A stretch of DNA of 64,000 nt from the NCBI RefSeq assembly GCF_004299445.1, contig NZ_SCTC01000037.1, positions 248,001 through 312,000 on the forward strand, read 5' to 3'. The position numbers and the translations under genes are program-made. Below are positions 48,175-56,189 of this stretch, one piece after another (position 1 is the first letter of the stretch; the number at the start of each line of letters is the position of its first letter). This DNA comes from Phenylobacterium sp. Its GTDB lineage: Bacteria > Pseudomonadota > Alphaproteobacteria > Caulobacterales > Caulobacteraceae. Below the pieces are notes generated by a model that was given only the letters and a program-made list of their open reading frames with translations, had not been told where the DNA came from and made no database searches.

Positions 48175-48483
48175 ATGGCCACTCTCGAGGAGTTGACGGA
48201 CCGCATCCGCCGCGCGGCCGCGTCCGGCGACGGCCTTGACCGTACGGTCAAGCTGGACCTGCGCGGCGAGGGCGTGATCCACGTCGATGGCGCATCGGTG
48301 ACAAACGACGACCGGCCCGCCGACCTGACCGTTTCGGTCAGCCGCGCCGACCTGGTCAGGCTGGGCAAGCGCGAACTGGACCCGATGAAGGCCGTGATGA
48401 CCGGCCGCATGAAGCTCTCGGACATGGGCCTGGCGTTCAGCCTGCAGCCCAAGATCCAGGCGCTGTTCGAGAGGGCCGTCTAG
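48175..48483 (+). CDS. SCP2 sterol-carrier-domain protein
   Basis: 102 residues of the SCP2-like lipid-binding fold, with the typical VKLDLRGEGVIHVDG, followed by ADLTVSVSRADLVRLGKREL and PMKAVMTGRMKLSDMG. These proteins bind hydrophobic ligands such as fatty acyl chains. It is 8 bases upstream of the alpha/beta hydrolase on the same strand and probably co-transcribed, suggesting the hydrolase uses a lipidic substrate. Confidence 0.9.
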   Translation: MATLEELTDRIRRAAASGDGLDRTVKLDLRGEGVIHVDGASVTNDDRPADLTVSVSRADLVRLGKRELDPMKAVMTGRMKLSDMGLAFSLQPKIQALFERAV

Positions 48484-48491
48484 GCGCCCCG

Positions 48492-50102
48492 ATGCTTGAG
48501 CCTGCCCCCCTCGTCGATATCCCCGAAGCGCCGGTTCCGCCGGGCGCCGAAGCCGACTGGTTCACAGGCGCTGGCGGCGCGAGGCTGCGCGCGGCGCTGT
48601 TCACGCCCAAGGGCCGCGCCCGCGGCTCGGTGGTGCTGTCGGGCGGCCGCACCGAGCCGATCGAGAAGTATTTCGAGGTGATCGGCGAGTTCATGGACCG
48701 GGGCTTCGTCGTGCTGGCGCATGACTGGCGCGGACAGGGGCTGTCTGCGCGCGAGTTGGGCGACCGGCTGAAGGGCCATGCCAAGGGTTTCAAGACCTTC
48801 CTTGAGGACTACCGACGTCTGCTGGCCGCCTATGAGGAGCGGCTGCCGAAGCCGTGGATCGCGGTGGGCCACTCGATGGGCGGCTGCCTGACCCTGCTGG
48901 CGCTGGCGAACGGCGAGCGGCGGTTCGCCGGCGCCTGCCTTTCGGCCCCGATGCTGGGGCTGCGCCTGGGCAATGTTCCGCAGGCGGCGGCCATCGCGCT
49001 GACCTCCCTGAACATCAGTTTGGGCCAGGGCGGGCGCTACGCCCGCAACGATCCCGGTCAGCCGTTCGACGACACCTTCGACGGCAATGTGCTCACCCAC
49101 GATCGCACACGCTTCGATCGTTATCGGGCCCAGGTCCGGGCCAATCCCGATCTGGCGCTGGGCGGCCCCACCTGGGGCTGGCTGGACTTCGCCTTCAAGG
49201 CCATGGCGGCCCTGGCCAAGCCCGAGCGCTTGAGAAACGTGACCATTCCGGTCGAAATCGTTTCCGCCAGCGACGACGCCCTCGTCGACAACCTTGCCCA
49301 GGCCGCCGCGGCCCGGAACCTGCCTCAGGGACGCCTGATCACCGTTCCGGGCGCCCACCACGAAATCCTGATGGAGACGGACGACATGCGTAACATCTTC
49401 TTGCGAGTGTTCGACGCGCTCACCGGCAAGGCTGCGCCGAAGCCCGCCGAGGCTCCGAAGCCCGCCCCGGCGCCTGCCGCCGCCGCCCCCGCGCCCAAGC
49501 CTGAGCCGGCCCCCGCGCCGGTGGCGGAAGCGCCGAAGCCGGCGCCCGCTGCAACGCCTGCCGCAACTCCGGCTCCCGCCGCAGCGGCGCCAGCAGCCAA
49601 GCCCGCGGCGGCGAAGAAGCCTGCGGCGCCCAAGGCCGCGGCGCCCAAGAAGGCCGCCGCTCCGAAGGCGGCCGCGCCCAAGCCCGCTGCGAAGCCGGCC
49701 GCAGCCAAGCCTGCCACCAAGGCCAAGGCTCCGGCCAAAGCGGCTGCGAAGCCCACGGCGGCGAAGGCGGCTCCGACGAAGAAGGCAGCGGCCCCGGCCA
49801 AGGCTGCGGCGCTGGCTAAGGCGGCTGCGCCCAAGGCGGCAGCGAAGCCCGCCGCCAAACCGGCGGCCAAGCCTGCGGCGTCCAAGGCCGCCCCGAAGGC
49901 TCCGAAGCCCGCGGCAAAGCCCGCGGCCGCGAAAGCCGCCCCGAAGGCTGCTGCGCCGAAGACGGCTCCGGCCAAGGCCGCCGCCAAGCCGGCTGCGAAG
50001 CCTGCGGCCAAGGCGCCCGCCCCGCCGAAGGCCGCTGCGGCCACGAAGCCTGCGGCTGCAAAGAAGCCCGCCGCCGCCAAGAAGACGCCGGCCAAGAAAT
50101 AG
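48492..50102 (+). CDS. Alpha/beta hydrolase (lysophospholipase-like) with histone-H1-like tail
   Basis: 536 residues. Residues 1-310 form an alpha/beta hydrolase of the serine aminopeptidase/monoacylglycerol-lipase group: nucleophile Ser128 in VGHSMGG, acid near Asp261-262 (VSASDD) and His289 in VPGAHHEIL; oxyanion area HDWRGQGLS. Residues about 313-536 are low complexity, made of Ala, Pro and Lys (AAKPAAKPAA-type units), with almost no other residues, like histone H1 or AlgP tails. Together with SCP2 upstream it forms a probable operon. The tail is unusual for this enzyme family. Confidence 0.88.
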   Translation: MLEPAPLVDIPEAPVPPGAEADWFTGAGGARLRAALFTPKGRARGSVVLSGGRTEPIEKYFEVIGEFMDRGFVVLAHDWRGQGLSARELGDRLKGHAKGFKTFLEDYRRLLAAYEERLPKPWIAVGHSMGGCLTLLALANGERRFAGACLSAPMLGLRLGNVPQAAAIALTSLNISLGQGGRYARNDPGQPFDDTFDGNVLTHDRTRFDRYRAQVRANPDLALGGPTWGWLDFAFKAMAALAKPERLRNVTIPVEIVSASDDALVDNLAQAAAARNLPQGRLITVPGAHHEILMETDDMRNIFLRVFDALTGKAAPKPAEAPKPAPAPAAAAPAPKPEPAPAPVAEAPKPAPAATPAATPAPAAAAPAAKPAAAKKPAAPKAAAPKKAAAPKAAAPKPAAKPAAAKPATKAKAPAKAAAKPTAAKAAPTKKAAAPAKAAALAKAAAPKAAAKPAAKPAAKPAASKAAPKAPKPAAKPAAAKAAPKAAAPKTAPAKAAAKPAAKPAAKAPAPPKAAAATKPAAAKKPAAAKKTPAKK

Positions 50103-50103
50103 G

Positions 50104-50919
50104 TCAGACGGCCGAGCGCTTCAGGGCGACAAGCGCCTCCTCAAGGCAGGCGCGGTCGCCGGCGATGGCGATCTGGCCGCCGTGTCGTCCCACGGGCTCG
50201 CCCCGCCAGTCGGTGGTGAGCCCGCCCGCGCCCGCGACGAGCGGGATGGCGGCTTCGATGTCCCAGCTCTTGAGACCGGCTTCGATCACCATGTCCATCG
50301 TGCCCGCGGCCACCATGGCGTAGGCGTAGGCGTCGCAGCCCAGCCGCGCCAGGCGCGCCGCCGCCCGCACCTGGCGCCAGGCGCCCAGCTCGGCGCCGGT
50401 GAAACAGGCCTCGGGATCGGTGGTGGCGATGACGGCGTCGGTCAGCCGGGGGCAGGTCCGGACCTTCAGGGGCCGCTCGCCTGTCGCGGTCACGAGACGC
50501 GAGCCGCCGGCGTGGCCGATGTAGATCTCGCCCAGGTACGATTGGCCGATGGAGCCCAGCACGGGCTGGCCCTGGTGGCGCAGGCCTATGAGCGTGCACC
50601 AGAGCGGCAGCCCCGCGATGAACGCCCGGGTCCCGTCGACGGGGTCGAGAACCCACACGAACTCGGCGTCGGGCCGGTCTTCGCCATACTCCTCGCCGAT
50701 GACGCCGTGATCGGGATAGCGCTCGGAGATCAGCGCCCGGATGGCGCGCTCGGCGCCCTTGTCGGCCTCGGTGACCGGGTCGAAGCCGCCCGTCACCTCA
50801 AACTTGTTGGAGAGGCCGTGAGCGCCGCGGAACAAGGGGAGTATTGCTCCGGCGGCGGCGCGATTGAGCTCGAGGCAGAAGGCGTCGAACTCGGCGAGGC
50901 GGGGCGCGGAGAGGGTCAT
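50104..50919 (-). CDS. hisN: Inositol-monophosphatase-family protein, probable histidinol-phosphatase
   Basis: 271-residue Mg-dependent phosphatase of the IMPase fold: GEEYGEDRP, DPVDGTRAFIAGLP with the metal Asp cluster, and the C-terminal KSWDIEAAIPLV. The ending in TTDWRGEPV fits. In Actinobacteria and alphaproteobacteria this subgroup includes HisN, which dephosphorylates L-histidinol-P; the assignment to HisN is moderate, IMPase is the alternative. It starts at 50919 (MTLSAPRLAEF). It converges with the hydrolase gene, with one base between stops. Confidence 0.75.
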   Translation of the reverse strand: MTLSAPRLAEFDAFCLELNRAAAGAILPLFRGAHGLSNKFEVTGGFDPVTEADKGAERAIRALISERYPDHGVIGEEYGEDRPDAEFVWVLDPVDGTRAFIAGLPLWCTLIGLRHQGQPVLGSIGQSYLGEIYIGHAGGSRLVTATGERPLKVRTCPRLTDAVIATTDPEACFTGAELGAWRQVRAAARLARLGCDAYAYAMVAAGTMDMVIEAGLKSWDIEAAIPLVAGAGGLTTDWRGEPVGRHGGQIAIAGDRACLEEALVALKRSAV

Positions 50920-50940
50920 GGCCCCTCGCTTACCCCGGCC

Positions 50941-50988
50941 CGGCGCGTTCCGCAAAGTGGACGCCGACTTTGCGTCCGGAACGCGCTC
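50941..50988. repeat. Palindromic intergenic element upstream of hisN
   Basis: GCGTTCCGCAAAGT...ACTTTGCGTCCGGAACGC forms an imperfect but long hairpin between the hisN start and the XRE gene stop. Units of this kind look like the REP-type repeats of Caulobacterales. It could also act as a transcription stop for the XRE gene, which ends at 51035 on the same strand. A second palindrome (GAGCCTGTTTCCACAGGCTC, 51004-51023) lies beside it. Confidence 0.45.
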
Positions 50989-51034
50989 AAGCTCTTGAAT
51001 TCGAGCCTGTTTCCACAGGCTCGGGAGCTCGGGC

Positions 51035-51424
51035 TTAGGCCTCGATCTCGCCGTTCATCGCCTTGGCGAGGTCGAGCAGACGGCGGCGGGGACGCTCACC
51101 GAGCTGATAGTAGGCGTGGATGAGGTCCTGGGTTTCCTTGCTGGCCATCGTCTCGTTCGACGAACCCTCGCGTTCCAGGCTCTCGCGCTGGTCCCGGGTC
51201 AGGCCCTCGTAGAAGTAGCTGATCGGCACTTCCAGCACCTCGGCCAGTTGCCACAGGCGGGCGGCCGACATGCGGTTGGCCGCACACTCGTACTTCTGGA
51301 TCTGCTGGAAGCGGACGCCGCAGGCGTGCGCCAGCTCCTGCTGGGTCAGGCCCAGAAGGCGACGACGGCGACGAAGGCGCCGGCCCAGATGGATGTCGAT
51401 CTCGTCCATGGAATCCCCGACCAT
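51035..51424 (-). CDS. XRE-family helix-turn-helix regulator
   Basis: 129 residues. A single XRE/Cro-C1 HTH at about residues 15-70 contains RRRRRLLGLTQQELAHACGV and FQQIQKYECAANRMSAARLW; a C-terminal helical part (80-129) follows. This type is common in Caulobacterales and Rhizobiales; the target genes are unknown. The ATG at 51424 is preferred over 51409 because GAAGGGA lies just upstream. It is divergent from the lipid A acyltransferase gene, 103 bases away. Confidence 0.88.
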   Translation of the reverse strand: MVGDSMDEIDIHLGRRLRRRRRLLGLTQQELAHACGVRFQQIQKYECAANRMSAARLWQLAEVLEVPISYFYEGLTRDQRESLEREGSSNETMASKETQDLIHAYYQLGERPRRRLLDLAKAMNGEIEA

Positions 51425-51527
51425 GATTTCCCTTCGTCCCGCTTCGGGACTCCGCGGTTGAGACATCGCAATTCCCACGCCAGCCGCCTCCATTGCCCAC
51501 CAGGGTCTGCCATGCCTAACAAGGTGA

Positions 51528-52442
51528 ATGGCGGCCCCTAATCACTCATACGTCGCAACAGCGATTTGGATGCTTCAGGCTCTGCTGTTTGATGCAGCTA
51601 GCGCCTTGGCGCGTCTGTTTCCTGTTGATTCTGTGTCGAATTTTGGCGCCGGCCTATTTCGCACGCTGGGGCCCTTGACGCGTGCGCACCGGGTCGCCGA
51701 GCGGAATCTGCGCATCGCCTTCCCTAATGCAGACGACCCTGAGATCGCGCGACTCCTGCAGGCGCAGTGGTCTGAATTGGGCCGATCCCTAATCGAATTC
51801 ACCATCATCGACCGTATCGTAGCCGACACGGGCCGTCTCGAGATCGAGGGCCTGGAGCGTCTGCAGGCGATTGCGGCGGGCGATGGGCCGGTGGTGTTCA
51901 TCTCGGGCCACTTCTCGAACTTCGAACTCATGGCCGCCGCCATCGTGCGCGCGGGCGTGAAATCTCAGATCACCTACCGGGCCATGAACAACCCCTATGT
52001 GGATGAGCGCGTGCGCCGCGTCCGCTACCGCTACGGCGTGCGCCTGTTTGCGCCCAAGGGCCTGGAGGGCGCGCGCGAACTGATGCGGGCGCTGGAGCGC
52101 GGCGAGTCCGTGGCGCTCATGAACGACCAGAAGTTCAACGGCGGCGTCGAGGCGCCGCTGTTCGGCGTCATGGCCCACACGGCGCCCGGCCCCTCCACGT
52201 TCGCCCTGCGCTTCGGCGTGCCGCTACAGCCGATGAGCGTACAGCGCGTGGGCGAAGCGGCGCGATTCAGGATTATCGTCCACGACTCGATCGTCCTGGA
52301 AAACACCGGCGACAAGGCGGCCGACCTCACGGCGGGCGTGAAGCGGATCAATGCGTTCATCGAAGACCGCATCCGCGCCAGGCCGCACGACTGGTTCTGG
52401 GTCCACCGGCGGTGGCCCAGCGAGATGTATCGCAAGAGGTGA
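51528..52442 (+). CDS. LpxL/HtrB-type lipid A acyltransferase
   Basis: 304 residues. An N-terminal hydrophobic segment (about 10-25) is followed by the acyltransferase domain with the HX4E motif SGHFSNFE (about residues 125-132), a second block in FAPKGLEGARELMRAL and the C-terminal PHDWFWVHRRWP. This family adds secondary acyl chains to lipid A. The 5' end is richer in A/T than its neighbours. A 9-codon ORF (51512-51541) overlaps the start. The gene is alone on its strand here. Confidence 0.9.
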   Translation: MAAPNHSYVATAIWMLQALLFDAASALARLFPVDSVSNFGAGLFRTLGPLTRAHRVAERNLRIAFPNADDPEIARLLQAQWSELGRSLIEFTIIDRIVADTGRLEIEGLERLQAIAAGDGPVVFISGHFSNFELMAAAIVRAGVKSQITYRAMNNPYVDERVRRVRYRYGVRLFAPKGLEGARELMRALERGESVALMNDQKFNGGVEAPLFGVMAHTAPGPSTFALRFGVPLQPMSVQRVGEAARFRIIVHDSIVLENTGDKAADLTAGVKRINAFIEDRIRARPHDWFWVHRRWPSEMYRKR

Positions 52443-52444
52443 AC

Positions 52445-52580
52445 TTCCCTCCCTCTCGGGGAGGGTGGCGAGCGAAGCGAGACGGGTGGGGATGTGTGGG
52501 CCGAAGCGCCGCGGTCTGGGAGGATCGATACCTCCCCACCCTGGCCGCTCCGCGGCCGGTCCCTCCCCGGCGGGGAGGGA
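52445..52580. repeat. Intergenic palindromic repeat, copy 2 (about 136 bp)
   Basis: It starts TTCCCTCCCTCTCGGGGAGGG and ends CTCCCCGGCGGGGAGGG, and has GGCGAGCGAAGCGAGACGGG on the left and CTCCCCACCCTGGCCGC...GCGGCC on the right, matching copy 1 at 34229-34364 in order and length. It sits between the convergent acyltransferase and DUF2093 genes and may double as a bidirectional transcription stop. Confidence 0.7.
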
Positions 52581-52590
52581 TGCGCGCGGC

Positions 52591-52806
52591 TCAGCGGGTC
52601 TCCTGCCAGCGCTTCAGCGACTCCGCGGGGCTGGCGTAGGCTTCCTGGAGCTCGGCGCTCCAGTAGCGGAGCTGTTCCAACGGGATCTTCTGGCCGGTCA
52701 CGGCGCACAGCACGTAGCGGCCCGGGCGCAGCACGGCGTAGTCGCCGTCGCCGTAGTGCAGCTTGGCGAGGTCGTTGGCCCCAAGGTTGCGGTCATGGGC
52801 GTTCAT
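52591..52806 (-). CDS. DUF2093 family protein
   Basis: 71 residues: AKLHYGDGDYAVLRPGRYVLCAVTG, then KIPLEQLRYWSAELQEAYAS, the DUF2093 pattern of alphaproteobacteria. Cytoplasmic, function unknown. It is located directly downstream of xseA on the same strand, 28 bases away, a conserved arrangement in related genomes. The start at 52806 (MNAHDRNLGAN) is chosen; the upstream frame continues into the xseA end. Confidence 0.85.
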   Translation of the reverse strand: MNAHDRNLGANDLAKLHYGDGDYAVLRPGRYVLCAVTGQKIPLEQLRYWSAELQEAYASPAESLKRWQETR

Positions 52807-52834
52807 GGCCGCCTGTGTAGCGCGTGCGGGGGCG

Positions 52835-54307
52835 TCAGAACAGATCGCCCTGTTCGGGAGCATCGGCCTTGGGCCGGGCGCGCGCCGGACGGGCGGCTGC
52901 CACCACGGACGGCGCACCCGGCGGCGGGGCCTCGGTCGCGGCGCCGTCGATCACAGCCTGACGGGTGACCTGGTCGCCGAACTTGATGCTGACGCCCTCG
53001 CCGCTGGCCAGCGCGGCGCCAGCGTGGACGATCGAGCCGTCGGAGCGGGTGACACGGGCGAAGCCACGCTGCAGCGGGCGGTCCGGGTCGACCGAGGCGT
53101 AGAGCTTCGACAGGCTCTGCAGCCGCTCGGAGAGCCGTTCCAGCCCCCTCCGTACGGAAGGTTCAAGTCTCACGCTCAGGCGGTCCAGCCGGTCCTTCTG
53201 CACCGCCTGGGGGCGCTGCAGCAGCAGCGGGGACAGGCGCGAGGCCACGCGGACCAGGTCGCGCTCATGGACGGCGGCGTTCTTGGCCAGACCCGCGCCC
53301 AGGCGGCCCGAGACGATGTCGAACCGCTGCTCGGCCAGCCGCACGAGGTCGGGCACACGCTTCAGGGCGCGGTCGGCGTGCTCGATGCGCGCGCGGCGAT
53401 CCTCGACGACCCGACCGCCGCACCGGTGCATGCGCGCGCCGAGGTCCGAGACCAGCGCCTTCAGCTCGGCCAGCACCGGCGTCGCGATCTCGGCCGCGCC
53501 GGTGGGCGTGGGGGCGCGGCGGTCCGAGACGAAGTCGATCAGGGTGGTGTCGGTCTCGTGGCCGACGGCGCTGATCAGCGGGATGGTCCCCTCGGCCACG
53601 GTGCGGGCCAGCGCCTCGTCGTTGAACGCCCAGAGATCCTCCACCGAGCCCCCGCCGCGCGCGACGATCAGCACGTCGGGGCGCGGGACCGGCCCGCCGG
53701 GCGACAGAGCGTTGAAGCCGCGGATGGCGTTCGCCACCTGGACAGCGGCGGCGTCGCCCTGGACCACCACGGGCCACACGATCACCCGGCACGGCCATCG
53801 GTCGCGGATGCGGTGCAGGATGTCGCGGATCACGGCGCCCGTCGGGCTGGTGATCACGCCCACGACGGCGGGCATGTCGGGCAAGGGCCGCTTGCGGGCG
53901 CTGTCGAACAGACCCTCGGCGTGCAGCTTCTGCTTCAGACGTTCCAGCTGCGCCAGCAGCGCGCCGACGCCGGCCACCTCCATCGTCTCGATGACGATCT
54001 GGTAGCGCGAGCCCTGCGGATACGTCGTGATCTTGCCGGTGACGATCACTTCCAGCCCGTGTTCGGGCCGCACCGAGAGGTTCCGGACCGACCCCTTCCA
54101 GACCACGCCGTCGATGGCCGAGCGGTCGTCCTTGAGGGTCAGATAGACGTGGCCGTTGGAATGGTGGGTCACCTTCGACAGCTCGCCCCGCAGGCGCACG
54201 AAGCCGTAGGCGTTCTCCAGCGTCCGCTTCAGCGCGAACGCCAGCTCCGAAACGGAGTAGGGCTGGGCGTTGCCGCCGGGGTCAGCGGTGGTCGCCGAGT
54301 CGGTCAT
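52835..54307 (-). CDS. xseA: Exodeoxyribonuclease VII large subunit
   Basis: 490 residues. The N-terminal OB-fold has [20 protein letters not shown] followed by [16 protein letters not shown]. The catalytic domain contains [19 protein letters not shown] and [19 protein letters not shown] and the [20 protein letters not shown] stretch. The coiled-coil C-terminal part (about 300-420) would bind XseB, which is not in the window. It degrades single-stranded DNA in repair. It is followed by the DUF2093 gene. Confidence 0.97.
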   Translation of the reverse strand: MTDSATTADPGGNAQPYSVSELAFALKRTLENAYGFVRLRGELSKVTHHSNGHVYLTLKDDRSAIDGVVWKGSVRNLSVRPEHGLEVIVTGKITTYPQGSRYQIVIETMEVAGVGALLAQLERLKQKLHAEGLFDSARKRPLPDMPAVVGVITSPTGAVIRDILHRIRDRWPCRVIVWPVVVQGDAAAVQVANAIRGFNALSPGGPVPRPDVLIVARGGGSVEDLWAFNDEALARTVAEGTIPLISAVGHETDTTLIDFVSDRRAPTPTGAAEIATPVLAELKALVSDLGARMHRCGGRVVEDRRARIEHADRALKRVPDLVRLAEQRFDIVSGRLGAGLAKNAAVHERDLVRVASRLSPLLLQRPQAVQKDRLDRLSVRLEPSVRRGLERLSERLQSLSKLYASVDPDRPLQRGFARVTRSDGSIVHAGAALASGEGVSIKFGDQVTRQAVIDGAATEAPPPGAPSVVAAARPARARPKADAPEQGDLF

Positions 54308-54372
54308 GCGTTCAGCCTAGCGGGTTGCGCGACCCGGCCAAACTGCGAGAGGCGCAAAGCCTCAAACAGAAA

Positions 54373-54429
54373 GGGACGCGGTCGGACCCTTAAGCAGGCT
54401 TGCGCCAGCTTCGGCTCCCACCGCGTCCC
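54373..54429 (-). terminator. Terminator-like hairpin after gcrA
   Basis: On the minus strand GGGACGCGGT (54429-54420) pairs with ACCGCGTCCC (54382-54373) around a structured 37-base loop, and TTTCTGTTTG follows. It lies 40-95 bases after the gcrA stop and upstream of xseA on the same strand. Confidence 0.5.
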
Positions 54430-54467
54430 CCATCCCCAACGGATAGACGACCGCTCTCCAGCGGATC

Positions 54468-54971
54468 TCAGATGTAGCGGCGCAGGCTCCGGGCGAGCTC
54501 GGCGGCGCTGGACTTCTTCTTCTGTTGCGCCGGCTGGTAGGCCACCGTCGCGTGTTCGTGGCAGTAGGGGCCGTTCTCTTCCGAGCGGCGGCCGCAGAAG
54601 GTGAAGTTGTCGAGCGACGGATCGCCGATCGGCCACTTGCACATGTGGGCGCCCAGGGTCAGCACCGTCGCGGTGCCGGGCGTCTCGTCGACGTAGCGCA
54701 CCGGCGCGGGCGCCGGGTGCGCGGTCACCGGCTCGGCGATGCGGCGCGGGGCCGACGGCGCGGCCGCCGCGGGGCGCGCCGGGCGCGGCGCCTTGAACAC
54801 GGTGCGCTGCGGCTTGGACGGCGTCGCGCGGCCCGACAGGCCCAGACGGTGCACCTTGCCGATTACGGCGTTTCTGGTGACGCCGCCCAGTTGCTTGGCG
54901 ATCTGGCTGGCCGAAAGGCCGTCCTGCCAGAGCTTCTTCAGTAGTTCGACCCGTTCGTCGGTCCAGCCCAT
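54468..54971 (-). CDS. gcrA: GcrA cell cycle regulator
   Basis: 167-residue GcrA. The DNA-binding N-terminus MGWTDERVELLKKLWQDGLS, then ASQIAKQLGGVTRNAVIGKVHRLGLSGR (helix-turn-helix, residues about 20-45) is unmistakable. A basic, Pro/Ala-rich linker is followed by the C-terminal domain with MCKWPIGDP and FCGRRS-x4-YCHEHA, which binds sigma-70 region 2 in Caulobacter. GcrA works with the methylase CcrM at GANTC-containing promoters. The start at 54971 is conserved; longer frames are not. It is divergent from the ABC permease gene. Confidence 0.97.
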   Translation of the reverse strand: MGWTDERVELLKKLWQDGLSASQIAKQLGGVTRNAVIGKVHRLGLSGRATPSKPQRTVFKAPRPARPAAAAPSAPRRIAEPVTAHPAPAPVRYVDETPGTATVLTLGAHMCKWPIGDPSLDNFTFCGRRSEENGPYCHEHATVAYQPAQQKKKSSAAELARSLRRYI

Positions 54972-55192
54972 GGTCCCGCCTCCCACCCAGAGGGTCCGGC
55001 GCGCCCCCAGGACTGCACCGGTAATCAACATCTTGTGGCGACCAGCACTCTCGCCGCCCACCAACCACCATCAGTAGTAAACAAACGCCTAAGAGCCACA
55101 ATAGGCGCCATTGCGATCATCCACAGGAACTAGATGTTGAGTCGGATTTGGACGCACTTGCGCCACGGCGCCGCAGCGCGCACATCTCGGCC
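54972..55192. promoter_or_regulatory. gcrA-permease intergenic region with DnaA-box-like and GANTC sites
   Basis: The 221 bases hold TCATCCACA (55117-55125), one mismatch from the DnaA box TTATCCACA, and a GAGTC site (55139-55143), a CcrM target. In Caulobacter crescentus gcrA is known to be activated by DnaA, so the box is meaningful. No clear CtrA site (TTAA-N7-TTAA) was seen. The middle is AT-richer, containing CTACTG and GTAAACAAACG near 55077-55087. Confidence 0.45.
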
Positions 55193-56011
55193 ATGCGAGA
55201 TCTCCCCGATGCCCCGACCATCCTGCCGCCCCAGCCGCGCGCCTATCACGGGGTGAACTGGGAGGGTCTGAAGACCCTGTACGTGCGCGAGGTCCGCCGC
55301 TTCCTGAAGGTCGGAACCCAGACGCTGGCAGCGCCGGTGGTCACGGCGCTGCTGTACATGCTGGTGTTCGTGGTGGCCGTCGGCGGCGGGCGCGAGGTGC
55401 ACGGCGTCGCCTACGGCACGTTCGTGGCGCCCGGCCTGATCATGATGCAGATCCTGTCGAACGCCTTCGCCAACAGCTCCTCGTCGCTGCTGCAGGCCAA
55501 GTTCAACGGGCTGATGGGCGACTTCCTGACCCCGCCGCTCACGCCCGCAGAGCATGTCGCGGGCTTCGGCGGCGGCGCGGCGACACGCGGGATCCTGGTG
55601 GGCTTGGTCAGCATGGTTGCGGTTCTGCCGTTCGCGCGCCTGCCCATCGCCCAGCCGTGGGCCATCCTCTACTTCGGCCTGGGAGCCGCCTTCATCATGG
55701 GTTTCATCGGCATCATGGCCGGGCTTTGGGCCGAGAAGTTCGACCACATGGCGGCGGTGACCAACTTCGTCATCATGCCGATGACGTTCCTGTCGGGGAC
55801 GTTCTACCTGGTCGAGCGCCTGCCCGAGCCGTTCCGCACGGCCAGCCACTACAACCCGTTCTTCTACCTGATCGACGGCTTCCGCTACGGCTTCACCGGC
55901 CAGGCCGAGAGCAATCTGATGGTCGGCGCGATCATGACGGCCGTGCTGGTCCTGAGCCTCGGCTGGGTGTCGCTTTGGATGTTCAAGGTGGGCTACAAGA
56001 TCAAGACCTGA
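55193..56011 (+). CDS. ABC-2 type transporter permease
   Basis: 272 residues with six TM segments typical of ABC-2 exporters (about 40-60, 70-95, 125-150, 155-180, 190-210, 245-265). Clear family features are YVREVRRFLKVGTQTL before TM1, the F-x-N-A/T-SSSS region after TM2 and the FLSGTFYLVERLPEPFR loop. These export polysaccharides, lipids or drugs. No ATPase gene is adjacent, so its partner is encoded elsewhere. The ATG at 55193 is chosen. Confidence 0.9.
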   Translation: MRDLPDAPTILPPQPRAYHGVNWEGLKTLYVREVRRFLKVGTQTLAAPVVTALLYMLVFVVAVGGGREVHGVAYGTFVAPGLIMMQILSNAFANSSSSLLQAKFNGLMGDFLTPPLTPAEHVAGFGGGAATRGILVGLVSMVAVLPFARLPIAQPWAILYFGLGAAFIMGFIGIMAGLWAEKFDHMAAVTNFVIMPMTFLSGTFYLVERLPEPFRTASHYNPFFYLIDGFRYGFTGQAESNLMVGAIMTAVLVLSLGWVSLWMFKVGYKIKT

Positions 56012-56135
56012 CGGCCTCGACCCGCGCTCCTCGCCGGGCGTCACGCCTCTCAGCGCCGAGCGGCCTGAAGCCGGCGGCGCAGATGGACGTTAAGGCCGAA
56101 ATCCCCGGGGCGGGGCGTCCGGGTCCCAAATGAAA

Positions 56136-56164
56136 ACGCCGCCGCCCCATCGGGACAGCGGCGT
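56136..56164 (-). terminator. Terminator of the PEP-CTERM gene
   Basis: ACGCCGC (56136-56142) and GCGGCGT (56158-56164) form a 7-bp stem; on the minus strand it ends in GTTTTCATTT. It lies 26 bases after the stop of the PEP-CTERM gene. Confidence 0.7.
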
Positions 56165-56189
56165 CCTTGTTAGGCCTGCTCTATCTGGA

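Noticed and set aside
49440-50100. Repetitive GCC/AAG-rich DNA as a CRISPR-like or tandem repeat array
   Set aside because: It is the coding sequence of the Ala/Lys/Pro tail; there are no regular repeats and spacers.
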